Source: Candidatus Kuenenia stuttgartensis
Lineage (GTDB): Bacteria; Planctomycetota; Planctomycetia; Planctomycetales; Planctomycetaceae
Direction: 5' to 3'
DNA length: 64,000 nucleotides
Assembly: GCA_945904015.1 (NCBI GenBank)
Contig: CAMDPK010000014.1
Span: 1-64,000 of the forward strand
Part shown: positions 44,811-53,265 of the stretch, in pieces
Position numbering within the stretch: the stretch's first letter is position 1
Layout: each line of letters starts with the position of its first letter
The notes under the pieces: model-generated
Databases searched by the model: none
Seen by the model: the letters and a program-made list of their open reading frames with translations, nothing else
Told to the model about the DNA's origin: nothing
Program-made: the position numbers and the translations under genes

Positions 44811-45562
44811 TCGCGGCTGTTGAGTTTGGAGAGCAGTCGCAGGATCTCGATGTACAGCCAGACGAGTGTGACTAGCAGGCCATAGCCGGCGTACCACTCC
44901 ATGTATTTGGGGGCTCCGTGGTTGACCCCTTGCTCGATGAAGTCAAAGTCGAGCACCAGATTCAGCGCGGCGATGATGACGATCACTCCGCTGATGCCGA
45001 TGGACAGCCAACTGGAGTTGTGCAGGAAGCCAATGCCGCCCACTCCGCACAAGGACATGATCATGTTGACGAGGTACAGCAGCGCGACCGCGCCCGTGGC
45101 GGCGAAGACTCCGAGTTTGAAGTTCTCGGTCGGCTTGATGAGCCCGGTGCGGTATGCGGTCAGCAGGCTGAAGAGCGTGCCGGCGGTCAGACAGACGGCT
45201 TGAAAGACGATGCCATGAAACTTCGCCTCGTAGGCGGCCGAGAGGACTCCCAACACCAAGCCCTCGGCGACGGCGTAGATCGGGGCGAGGATCGCCGCCC
45301 ATTCGCGCTTGAACCACAGAATGACGCCGGCGAGCAACGAGACGATCAACCCGCCGACCATGTGCGGAATCACTCCCTGAATCCCGCCGGCACTTCGCAA
45401 CTCGATCCACGAGTAGCCAGCCGAAGCGGAGAGCAATACCAGCAACATGCCGGTTTTAGTCGCGGTCCCTTGCAGCGTCATCACGTTGGAGCGTTCGACG
45501 GCGAAGCTGTCGAAGGTTTCAAACGTCGACGAATTCAAGGCGGGATTTCCAGTTCGAAACAT
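44807..45562 (-). CDS. Bax inhibitor-1/YccA family membrane protein
   Basis: A 251-residue protein with seven hydrophobic helices in the expected arrangement: LLVLLSASAGYSW, VIPHMVGGLIVSLLAGVIL, WAAILAPIYAVAEGLVLGVLSAAYEAK, FQAVCLTAGTLFSLLTAY, LGVFAATGAVALLYLVNMIMSL, LSIGISGVIVIIAALNLVLDFDFIEQG, WYAGYGLLVTLVWLYIEILRLL. The segment PIYAVAEGLVLG and DFDFIEQGVNHGAPKYMEWY are typical for the bacterial YccA-like branch; the two Asp in the last-but-one helix match the pH-sensing diaspartyl site known from BsYetJ. Function in bacteria is thought to be calcium leak or stress protection. AGGAG seven bases upstream supports the start. Confidence 0.93.
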   Translation of the reverse strand: MFRTGNPALNSSTFETFDSFAVERSNVMTLQGTATKTGMLLVLLSASAGYSWIELRSAGGIQGVIPHMVGGLIVSLLAGVILWFKREWAAILAPIYAVAEGLVLGVLSAAYEAKFHGIVFQAVCLTAGTLFSLLTAYRTGLIKPTENFKLGVFAATGAVALLYLVNMIMSLCGVGGIGFLHNSSWLSIGISGVIVIIAALNLVLDFDFIEQGVNHGAPKYMEWYAGYGLLVTLVWLYIEILRLLSKLNSRD

Positions 45563-45641
45563 GACAAGCTCCTGGCTGAGGATTGAATTTCAATTCGTCG
45601 CCCAACTCTCTGAGTCGGGTGACGAAGTTTTGTAACGGCTG

Positions 45642-47711
45642 CTAAAGCTTCGGCAAGACCGGGGGCTTGGGGGGCGGCGTGGGAGGTGCCTGCTTTTTTG
45701 GATCTGGAACGAACAGGGGACGCGGCTTTTGTGGAGCCGCCTGAGCTTTGCTTTGCGAAGCGGGGGGTGGTGGCTGAATGAAACGCTCCTCGACGCGGAT
45801 GCCCACCGGATACTGCAATTCGCGAGCGGCCATGATCGCCCAGGGGGTACCGGGAGCTTCGGTGACAACACGGTTGAGCAAATCGACCGCGAGTTGTGCT
45901 CCCTTTTTGCTGGCGACGCCGGAGTTCTTCACGTCGGGCGACGGATGGAAGATCCAATGATTGGAACGCGTGTTGATGTCCCCTTCGGACAGCGAGGTTT
46001 TCATCAGGGCCAGCACCGAGTTGTATTCCAAGTTGCGCGTACGATTCGCGAGGAGTCGCCCGTAGTTCAAACAGAAGGCCATGCGCCAACGCAGCGACTG
46101 TTCGCGATCGAGTTGTTTTTCGATGCCGGGGGGAAATGCTTGCAGCATCGTGTCGAGCATGTACTGGCTTTCGGCGACATCTTTCTGGGCGTCGGCGGCC
46201 GTCTGGCGAAAGTTGTTCGCGGTCACTCGGATGTCGAGTCGCGGTGCTCCTTTGATTTTGAATTTCTGGCTCATCTGCGCGGCGTTGAGCACGCAGGCTC
46301 GTAGCGGATGTTTGCGAACGTCCTTCGCGAATTCGTTGATCTCGCCGAAGCTGTAGTCGGGAGCGAACGTTCGCAGCGTGGCTTCGTCAAAACTGCCGAT
46401 GGGGGCGAGGCCGGCCATCGTGGTCATGTTCGTCAGGAAATAAACGCCGCCCGTTTCGCTGACCAATCGAGCCAGTCCAAACGGCGCGAATCCCGACGAG
46501 AGGTAATCGTACTGCGGGCCGTTGAACCAGAACGGCAGGCTGACGTTTTCCGCCATCGGGGCTTCCGGGCCGAGGTCGATCGGGATTTGGTACGTCTTGC
46601 CATTCTCCGGAGCGACATACGGGACGAACCCGCGCCGCTGGCCGAACGGTGCGGTCGGGCCGATGACGTACGCTTTCGCTCCGAAGCGGCGGCAAATCGC
46701 GATTGCGTCGAGATGAGGCTTGCCGAAATCGTCACCCGCTTCGTCGGTGATTGTGATCAGCATGATGCGGCGGTGCTGCTCGCTGCGGTAGCTGGACCAC
46801 AGATTCACGGTCTGCTTGACCGCCGTGAAGACGTTCTCCACGCCGGATGAATCAGTTGGCAGTTTCTCGAAGCCTTCTTGAATCTCATCGAACTTGTCGG
46901 TGGGTTTAACGACGAAGTTCGTCTTCTCGCCGAACATCACGACGCTGGAGAGCAGTCCCTTGTCGTGTCGTGGAATCGTGCTGGTGTTGTCCAACGCGCC
47001 GAGTTCCCCATAGATGCGTCGCAGTCGCTTGGCGACCGCGTCACGCTGTGTCTTCAAGCTGCCTGATCCGTCGAGCAACCAGACGACCAACAACTTGCTC
47101 TCTTGCAGATTCTGAGCGATCTCCCAAGTCACGCGGTCGAGGGCCGATTCGATCTGCACCATTTGCTCGCCGGTCGAGCCTTTGACGACGAGCCGGTCGT
47201 CGAACTTCAGACCTTCCGGCACGTCGTAGGCCGGCAACTTGGCAAGTTCGACGCGAGCCTCGTCGAGCAACTGCTTCGCCGGGGCGGCGACCTTCGGGAC
47301 ATTTTGCACGACGGCCAAGCCGAGGCTCATCGCGTTCGTGACCTCGCGGACTTCGAGTTCGCGATCATCGGGATTCGCCAGCTCGAAGGGGATCGCGTCC
47401 TCGATCTCCTGATGAATCACTTTCTCAGCGAACGTGGTTTCGAGCACCGGTTCGAGCGCTTCGACCGATTCGGGCAACAGCCAACCGCCGAGGTTCATCA
47501 TCAGCCAGACATGCAGCAGCAGGCTGACGAGCAAGCCGCCCAGCGCGGTGCGAGTGCTCGCCGGGCCTGGGAGGTCGTCGTCGGCCAACTCCAGCAAGAT
47601 GACATCGTCGAGCGATGGACGTGATTCGATCACGGCGGGGCGAAACGACATCGCCGGGACGTCGGACGGAACCGCGAGGGAACGTGAGAATTCTTGAACC
47701 GCAACGCTCAC
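45642..47711 (-). CDS. Single-pass membrane protein with vWA domain
   Basis: A 689-residue protein from a GTG start with GGAGAGG nine bases upstream. One hydrophobic helix near residues 58-80 (LGGLLVSLLLHVWLMMNLGGWLL) anchors a large extracytoplasmic part. A vWA domain starts near 205 (SKLLVVWLLDGSGSLKTQ) with an intact DxSxS metal motif (D-G-S-G-S) and IMLITITDEAGDDFGKPH later. The rest is helical, and the last 50 residues are proline-rich (PPPPASQSKAQAAPQKPRP and further). Similar large vWA proteins are common in planctomycetes, with unknown roles. It is divergent from the vWA/HEAT operon, 209 bases away, so the two sides may be regulated together. Confidence 0.82.
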   Translation of the reverse strand: MSVAVQEFSRSLAVPSDVPAMSFRPAVIESRPSLDDVILLELADDDLPGPASTRTALGGLLVSLLLHVWLMMNLGGWLLPESVEALEPVLETTFAEKVIHQEIEDAIPFELANPDDRELEVREVTNAMSLGLAVVQNVPKVAAPAKQLLDEARVELAKLPAYDVPEGLKFDDRLVVKGSTGEQMVQIESALDRVTWEIAQNLQESKLLVVWLLDGSGSLKTQRDAVAKRLRRIYGELGALDNTSTIPRHDKGLLSSVVMFGEKTNFVVKPTDKFDEIQEGFEKLPTDSSGVENVFTAVKQTVNLWSSYRSEQHRRIMLITITDEAGDDFGKPHLDAIAICRRFGAKAYVIGPTAPFGQRRGFVPYVAPENGKTYQIPIDLGPEAPMAENVSLPFWFNGPQYDYLSSGFAPFGLARLVSETGGVYFLTNMTTMAGLAPIGSFDEATLRTFAPDYSFGEINEFAKDVRKHPLRACVLNAAQMSQKFKIKGAPRLDIRVTANNFRQTAADAQKDVAESQYMLDTMLQAFPPGIEKQLDREQSLRWRMAFCLNYGRLLANRTRNLEYNSVLALMKTSLSEGDINTRSNHWIFHPSPDVKNSGVASKKGAQLAVDLLNRVVTEAPGTPWAIMAARELQYPVGIRVEERFIQPPPPASQSKAQAAPQKPRPLFVPDPKKQAPPTPPPKPPVLPKL

Positions 47712-47920
47712 GATGGGATGCCTCTCCAAAAGACCAAGCGACTGGCGAAGTGTAACCCGCGACCCACCCCTGTGTGTTCGTCAAAGTTTGCCGACTTCCA
47801 AGCCGCCTGGGAATCGTAGGGGCGTCGCCTTGCGGAAATTCTACAGAACGTTGACGGTTGTGATTTGCACAGATAACGTCATGTCGCCTTTCCGATCCAA
47901 CTCTCATAAGGATCACCGCT
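47712..47920. other. Divergent promoter region of the vWA module
   Basis: About 210 bases between two vWA genes. The right edge shows AAGGA nine bases before the ATG at 47921. A TTGACG...GATTTG...AGATAACGT stretch near 47850-47880 offers a possible -35 (TTGACG) but I see no good -10 at the right distance. No palindromic element lies here. Confidence 0.35.
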
Positions 47921-49189
47921 ATGACACGTCGCTGGGTGTTGCTGTGTGTCAGTCTGCTGTTCTTGGCTGGCCAGTCCGCTTTCGGTCAAGGCAACTTGGG
48001 TCGTTCCGCTGTTAAGCCAATGCCCACTCAGAAGTTGGTCGGCTTCCTGAAAGGCAAATCGGAGGAGCGGCGTGCGGAAGCCCTCGTGCTGCTCGATGCG
48101 GCGACAGTCAAGCAGATCCCCGTCGCAGAGGCCCTGAAGGAGACCATCGAGCGTGACCTGCGTCTCAAGCGAGCTACGCTGCTGACCGCGCAGTCCATGA
48201 GCCGATTGGCGCTGTCGGAGCGGGACGAGGACATTCAATTCCTCGTTAAGTTGACAGAGTCGTCTGACGTGAACGTCGCGTTCGTCGCGGCTGCGTCGCT
48301 GGCCGAACGCAAAGCCCCGGTGTTGTTGCCGTCGATCGTTAGCCTCTCGCAACGCAAAGAGTTCGCGCAGAGTTTTGGCTTTCGCCGCTGTTTAGTCGAT
48401 GCGGTCGCTCAAGTGCCGGACAAGGCCGCTGTCGAATTCCTGATCGAGATCGCGGCAAAGTTCAAAGGGCAGTTGCGATTCGAGACGGTGCAGCATCTGG
48501 CTCGGCTGACCGGTCAGAACTTTGGCGGCTTCTCCGAACAATGGGCTGAGTGGTGGAAAGACCAGTCGGCGACCTTTCAGGTGTCGGCTGAGCGTGCAGC
48601 GACGACTCCTGCCGTGGCGAGTCTCGCAGTGGCTCGCATCCCGTGGCCGGACCCGCTACCTGAATTCTTCGGAGTGCCGGTCTATGCCCAGCGTGTGGTT
48701 TTCATAATTGACCGATCGGGCAGCATGCGTTCGTCCGTGGACGGCGTCACCCGCTTGAAAGAGGCGGTCACGCAATTGGAGAAGTCGGTCGATGCTCTCG
48801 ATCGATATTCGTACTTCAACATCTTTGCCTACAACACGGACGTCCTGCCGTTCATGTCCGAATTGGTGCAGGCCGAGGATGTCAACAAGCGAGCTGCTCG
48901 CAACTTCGCCTACCGGCTGCTGCCCGACAAGAAGACCGCGAGCTATGACGCGCTCTATTCTGGCCTGCGGGCCGACTCGAATTTGGAGGCGATATATTTC
49001 CTGTCCGACGGCGCACCGACGACGGGTCGAATCGTGGACATGCCCACAATCGTCAACTCGATCACGGCGGAGAACGCGTTGCAGCGCACCAGCATTTACA
49101 CGCTGGGAATTGATGCCCGCGGCGCTCACGAGGAATTCCTACAAGACCTCGCGAGACGCAACTACGGCAAGTTTGTGATGATTCGGTAG
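47921..49189 (+). CDS. Exported HEAT-like plus vWA domain protein
   Basis: A 422-residue exported protein. Signal peptide MTRRWVLLCVSLLFLAGQSAFGQ; residues 35-215 are HEAT-like helical repeats (EALVLLDAATVKQIPVAEAL, FLVKLTESSDVNVAFVAAAS); the vWA domain fills the rest with RVVFIIDRSGSMRSS (DxSxS intact) near 256, and AIYFLSDGAPTTGRIVD as the distal strand and motif. It is the first gene of a three-gene plus-strand operon (vWA, coiled-coil, Hint protein) and its TAG stop is in the foot of the palindromic element that follows. A metal-dependent adhesion role for the vWA part is likely; the ligand is unknown. Confidence 0.85.
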   Translation: MTRRWVLLCVSLLFLAGQSAFGQGNLGRSAVKPMPTQKLVGFLKGKSEERRAEALVLLDAATVKQIPVAEALKETIERDLRLKRATLLTAQSMSRLALSERDEDIQFLVKLTESSDVNVAFVAAASLAERKAPVLLPSIVSLSQRKEFAQSFGFRRCLVDAVAQVPDKAAVEFLIEIAAKFKGQLRFETVQHLARLTGQNFGGFSEQWAEWWKDQSATFQVSAERAATTPAVASLAVARIPWPDPLPEFFGVPVYAQRVVFIIDRSGSMRSSVDGVTRLKEAVTQLEKSVDALDRYSYFNIFAYNTDVLPFMSELVQAEDVNKRAARNFAYRLLPDKKTASYDALYSGLRADSNLEAIYFLSDGAPTTGRIVDMPTIVNSITAENALQRTSIYTLGIDARGAHEEFLQDLARRNYGKFVMIR

Positions 49190-49267
49190 GTCAGCCTTCC
49201 CAGGCTGACTCGATGAACGATCGAAGATTGATTGCCAATTTGGATCAGGCTGGGAAGCCTGACCTAC
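49186..49267. repeat. REP/BIME-like element, family gtcagccttcccaggctga
   Basis: Inverted 23-base arms 49186-49208 and 49245-49267 with GTAG feet and inner hairpin TCAGCC-ttccca-GGCTGA. The left foot holds the stop codon of the vWA/HEAT gene; the right arm ends a few bases before the GGAGG ribosome binding site of the next gene. Single arms of the family stand before both duplicated surface-protein genes (53218-53241, 59437-59460). Confidence 0.88.
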
Positions 49268-49284
49268 TCGGAGGATTCCTTTTC

Positions 49285-50640
49285 ATGCGTCAGACCAATT
49301 GGTGCTTGAGTTTGGTCGTGCTTGTGAGCTTCGGCACCGTCGGCGTCGCGGATCTCGCGCCGAGCACCGCCAAATCGGTGCGTGAGCTTCTGAGTGTCGG
49401 CTTTGAGCCGGGCCGTGAGTCGCTGCCGAAAGCGAAAGTCGTCTATGACGCCTCCGTCAAAGCCGGAGACAAGTCGCCAGAGATGGCCTACGCCTACGGC
49501 TTGGTCCTGCTGAAACAGTTCAAACCGAAAGACGCCGTCACGCAGTTCCGGCTGGCAGCCGATCATCCCGAAGCTCCGTACTGGCCGGCGTGGCAAGCGT
49601 TGATCTTCTCGCACTTCACGGCCAAAGAGACAAATGTCGGATTCGACCGTTTGTTCGATTTTGCCAAACGTCTGCAAACCGCACAGCCGGAACTTGCACT
49701 CGAAGAGCAGAAGCCGCTTGCGCAATGGATGGGTCAACTTGTCGGGGCACTCGACAAATTGGCGGAGTCGCCCAAAGCGAGAGAGACCGTCAAGAAGCAG
49801 GACGCCCGCGTTCGCGATTTGCTCGACGCCGCTTTGCAACCCAGCTACGACGAGGGTCGCCGCGAGGCCGATGACGCGGCGCTGCTCGTCGAGTCCGAAC
49901 TCGACGACGCCAAGCAGCAACAGCAAGCCAAGAACGAACAGGATCGCGTCGAGAAACAAGGCAAGATCGAATCCGACAGCGAAGCCGCCAAGAAGAAAGC
50001 GGAAGCTGTCAAGAAGTCCGAAGAGGATTGGAAACGCTGGCTCGACGATCAACTCAAACAGAACGACCGGCTGCTGGCTCGGCTGGAGAAAGATTACGGA
50101 CTTTTGGAGCGTCGTGCTCAAGAGAACCTCGAAACACAAAACCAAATCGATCGCCAAATCAACACCACTCGCCAGCAAATCCAGCCAGCCGCACAGCAGA
50201 AAAAGACCACGCGAAATAACACTCGCAACAATGCTCAACTCACTCCCGATCAACGAGTCGATCAGTTGCTCAATCAGAAAATTCAACTGCAATTCGACGT
50301 TGACCGTTTGTCACAGGAGGCATTCGTCGTCAGCCAAAACGCGGGCAGAGTTGTCCAGCAGCGCGACGTGGCGATGAAAAAATACCAACAGATGACCGGC
50401 CAACTCGTGAAAGAAGAAGCCGCCACCCAGAAATGGCAAGCCCGCCTCAAGAAAGATGGCGAAAAGCTCAAAGCTCCTGCCAGCGACAAGGGTGGCGCGG
50501 TCAATCGAACTCTCACCAAAGCCAAGAGCTTGAGAACCTACATCGACTTTGATATCGCAGACGAACGCCAGCGGCTGCTCGATCAGATCGATCCGCCAAA
50601 GCCGAAGCTCGATCAAGTTGAGAAAGCGAACGACAATTGA
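49285..50640 (+). CDS. Exported coiled-coil protein with TPR-like start
   Basis: A 451-residue exported protein. The ATG at 49285 follows GGAGG and yields a signal peptide (CLSLVVLVSFGTVGVADL). Residues 40-125 look like TPR-type helical hairpins (PEMAYAYGLVLLKQFKPKDA, YWPAWQALIFSHFTAKETN), and 190-400 is a long charged coiled coil rich in Lys, Glu and Gln (DDAKQQQQAKNEQDRVEKQG and following). It is probably an elongated scaffold outside the cytoplasm. The next gene begins 20 bases after its stop. Confidence 0.75.
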   Translation: MRQTNWCLSLVVLVSFGTVGVADLAPSTAKSVRELLSVGFEPGRESLPKAKVVYDASVKAGDKSPEMAYAYGLVLLKQFKPKDAVTQFRLAADHPEAPYWPAWQALIFSHFTAKETNVGFDRLFDFAKRLQTAQPELALEEQKPLAQWMGQLVGALDKLAESPKARETVKKQDARVRDLLDAALQPSYDEGRREADDAALLVESELDDAKQQQQAKNEQDRVEKQGKIESDSEAAKKKAEAVKKSEEDWKRWLDDQLKQNDRLLARLEKDYGLLERRAQENLETQNQIDRQINTTRQQIQPAAQQKKTTRNNTRNNAQLTPDQRVDQLLNQKIQLQFDVDRLSQEAFVVSQNAGRVVQQRDVAMKKYQQMTGQLVKEEAATQKWQARLKKDGEKLKAPASDKGGAVNRTLTKAKSLRTYIDFDIADERQRLLDQIDPPKPKLDQVEKANDN

Positions 50641-50660
50641 TTTCTTTTCGGAGAACTCCC

Positions 50661-52466
50661 GTGGCCACTTTTCGAACTCGTCGGTTGTTGCTGTGCGTCG
50701 TTGGTTTGACGGCTGTCGGTCTGGTGTCGGCAACCTGGGCCAAGGATGAACTGCCGAAAGCCGTTCGCAGTGTGCTCTCGGATGAAGGCCAGCTCAGCCG
50801 TTCCGATTGGAATCGACGGCAGCGACTCGGCGAAGAACTCGTCAAAGCCAAGAACTCCGCCGAGGAACTGCGCTGGCACGCCGGCTTCGTGAAGCTCAAC
50901 GGCAAGTGGCTGCCGTTCGAGGAATCGATTTCACCGGAGCCGATCAGCGGCAACGAACGAGAATACCTCGATCGGCGTGAGCGATCCGAACACACCTGGG
51001 CTTCGCAGACCGCTCTCGCGACTTGGTGCAGCCAGCACGGCCTGGGTGAGCGAGGCCAAGCTCACAACTACCATGCCTTGATGTTCGCGCCCAAGAATGC
51101 GGACTTGGCCCAGCATTATCAACGCATGGGCTACGTCCGCGTCGGTTCCGAATGGCTCAGCCGCCAAGAAGCGTTTGAAGCGCAGCGCGAGCTTGTTGAA
51201 TATCTGGAACAGTTGGAATCAGGCATTCCCACGGTTTCGCGATTTGCTGATGACCTCGAAGCGGGTCGCCTCTCCGAATCGTCGCGACGAGAACGTTTGA
51301 AACAATTGGCAAATCTCAACAAGATCGCGGCCTTGGAACAGGTGCTCGTCCCGCGCAGCGAACAAGCTGGTCAAGCGGCGGTCGCAGCCTTGCGGCAGAT
51401 TCCCTCGTATCAAGCGTCACAAGCATTGGGCCGCATCGCTGCACACGCGCCGTGGCTGTTCGTCCGCGACTCCGCCATCGACAGCTTGAAGGATCGCCGC
51501 TGGGAAGACTTCGTCCCACAGTGGCTCAGCATGTTCCGGATGCCGATCACGACCGAATTTCAACGGGTGACTTGGGGCCGACATCAAGGCATTTTGTGCT
51601 TATTCCGGAGCGAACGCGACTTTGAGATCGAAGTCGGACAACTCTTGGTTTGGTGGTCGCCGAATTTCTCCGATCGTCGCTCAGGAGGACCAAGAGATTC
51701 CGCTCAGATGTCCGCCTATCGTAGATTTGCCGCCCAGCACATCAGGAGGAAGGGTACCGATCTGGTCGAATTGGCGAGCGAACGTGCGACCTTAGTTCAG
51801 AACGGCAGGATTGACGAAATCAATGACCGACTGATCGAAGGCTTGCGAGCGGTTACCGGCCAGAAACTGGGTGACTCTCCCAAAGGTTGGTGGGATTGGT
51901 GGCAGGATCACAGCGGACTGTCAGCGGTCCCGAGCAATGCAAAGCGTGTCGTCATTGTGAAAGAAGAGCAACAAATCAATTTACCGCCCCCGCCGATGCG
52001 GCCGCCACCACCGGTTTCAAGTTGCCTCGTCGCGGGAACGCTCATTCGGACGGAGCGCGGGCTTGTCGCTGTGGAGCGGATTCGACTTGGAGATCGAGTC
52101 CTCTCGAAGAACATTGAGACCGGTGAGTTAGACTACAAAGTGGTGCTTCACACGACCGTCCGCGAGGCATTCCCGGTGACGAAGTTCGTTGTCGGTGACG
52201 AGACGATCCAAGCGACCGAAGGGCATCACTTCTGGGTCTCTGGCCGAGGCTGGACCAAGACTCGCGAACTCGCCGCCGAGCAGCCGCTGCACACGGCGAT
52301 TGGCGCGGTTCGCGTGGCATCGACTGAACCCGCCGAGTCGGCTCCGACGTACAACCTCGTTGTCGCCGATTTTCACACATACTTCGTTGGCAAGAGCGGC
52401 ATCCTCAGCCACGACGTGCTGCCGCCGAAGCCGACCAACAAAGTTGTGCCCGGATTGGGTGAGTAG
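50661..52466 (+). CDS. Exported protein with C-terminal Hint (intein-like) domain
   Basis: A 601-residue protein from a GTG start with GGAG eight bases upstream. Signal or anchor segment LLLCVVGLTAVGLVSATWA; residues 30-430 are helical with HEAT-like character; a proline-rich linker (LPPPPMRPPPPVSS) leads to a Hint domain from Cys455: SCLVAGTLIRTERGLVAVERIRLGDRVL, then the TEGHHFWVSGRGWTKTREL block and YNLVVADFHTYFVGKSGILSHDV. This layout is that of pretoxin-Hint domains of polymorphic toxins. The usual terminal HN is HD here and only 17 residues (PPKPTNKVVPGLG region) follow, so no toxin is attached. N-terminal cleavage at Cys455 could still occur. Stop codon lies in a GTAG repeat foot. Confidence 0.85.
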   Translation: MATFRTRRLLLCVVGLTAVGLVSATWAKDELPKAVRSVLSDEGQLSRSDWNRRQRLGEELVKAKNSAEELRWHAGFVKLNGKWLPFEESISPEPISGNEREYLDRRERSEHTWASQTALATWCSQHGLGERGQAHNYHALMFAPKNADLAQHYQRMGYVRVGSEWLSRQEAFEAQRELVEYLEQLESGIPTVSRFADDLEAGRLSESSRRERLKQLANLNKIAALEQVLVPRSEQAGQAAVAALRQIPSYQASQALGRIAAHAPWLFVRDSAIDSLKDRRWEDFVPQWLSMFRMPITTEFQRVTWGRHQGILCLFRSERDFEIEVGQLLVWWSPNFSDRRSGGPRDSAQMSAYRRFAAQHIRRKGTDLVELASERATLVQNGRIDEINDRLIEGLRAVTGQKLGDSPKGWWDWWQDHSGLSAVPSNAKRVVIVKEEQQINLPPPPMRPPPPVSSCLVAGTLIRTERGLVAVERIRLGDRVLSKNIETGELDYKVVLHTTVREAFPVTKFVVGDETIQATEGHHFWVSGRGWTKTRELAAEQPLHTAIGAVRVASTEPAESAPTYNLVVADFHTYFVGKSGILSHDVLPPKPTNKVVPGLGE

Positions 52467-52486
52467 TCCGGACGCCTACGTCCGGG
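52463..52486. repeat. Single REP-like arm, family ggacgcctacgtcc
   Basis: GTAG foot (with the stop codon of the Hint gene) followed by hairpin TCCGGACG-ccta-CGTCCGGG-type sequence. Only one arm is present; copies with two arms lie at 8059-8113 and 14723-14772. Confidence 0.75.
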
Positions 52487-52519
52487 TGTGAGCGTCTGGG
52501 CGACTTTCGGCTTGATTCG

Positions 52520-52662
52520 TTACTTGTCGTCGAGGATCGCAATCGTCTCGAACTTCTTGCCTTCGCGCCGCCAGCGGTGCTGAGGTGCGTGACTGGGTTC
52601 GCGAAGCCCATGTGCCTGATGGCCGCTGCACACGGTCAACGTCGGTGATGGTTTTCTTGGTC
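52520..52662 (-). pseudogene. Remnant of phosphoglycerate kinase gene
   Basis: The first 110 bases match the 3' end of the intact pgk at 57661 (same ttacttgtcgtcgaggatcg start, then cgtctcgaacttcttgccttc and gcgaagcccat), with an internal loss of about 18 bases. At about 52629-52636 the match jumps to the 5' end of pgk (gtcggtgatggttttcttgg). Roughly 1.1 kb of the coding region is missing and the start codon position is changed. It is a dead copy left by the tandem duplication. Confidence 0.85.
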
Positions 52663-53265
52663 TTGATCGGAACTCTCGAGCGAATCCGATGGGTGGTATC
52701 GCGCACCAACCCGATGCGTCACCACGGCTGGCAGACGTTCGCCATTTACAGACGCTTTGAGTGAGTGGCTGAATCGGTTTGGTGGAATTGTGGAGGGATC
52801 TCCCTGTTGGACAGGTGTTGCAATTTGGTACAGCCGGCAGGGCAACTCAACGCAGCAGAATCGTCACGCGGTCTTGCATGGACAGGTCGTGAACTTCCGG
52901 CGGTGCGCTTTTCGTCGATGACTTGCGCGCTTTTGCGAAACAAAAAATCGCAGACGCTACGGCCCTGCCTCGCTTGCGCATCGCAATGTGCTTCGCCGAG
53001 CCAACATGAGAAACTGGATTACTCGTCACGACACGAGGTCAGCGGCATGAACGTTGCGTTCTAAGGAATGAGGCGTCCCTCACTGTCTCTGCAGTTTGGG
53101 CTTTCTTGCCCGACCAAGGACTGGTCTGAGTGCCCTTCCTGCGTGACCGCTTTGCATTGATGAATCAAGAAAGTCGGTCGCGGGGGTGGTGGGGCGAAAT
53201 CACCGATTGCCCGCTCAGTCAGCCTGGAAAGGCTGACCTACTTCAGACAACGGAAGCTCAGCCCC
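52663..53265. other. Duplicated upstream region of surface protein 1
   Basis: About 600 bases without a gene. Large parts align by eye with 58991-59484: ggcaactcaacgcagca versus ggaaactcaacggagca, gatgacttgcgcg versus gattactcgcgcg, cgtcacgacac and the last 30 bases before the ATG. A single GTAG-type arm (53218-53241) lies 25 bases before the start. Unlike the second copy, it has no GTTGGGACTCC-type palindromes. Confidence 0.75.
53218..53241. repeat. Single REP-like arm before surface protein 1
   Basis: GTCAGCC-tggaaa-GGCTGAC followed by CTAC, that is, one arm of the 49186-49267 family on the minus strand. A degenerate twin lies at the same place before the second copy (59437-59460), so this arm predates the duplication. 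Confidence 0.75.
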
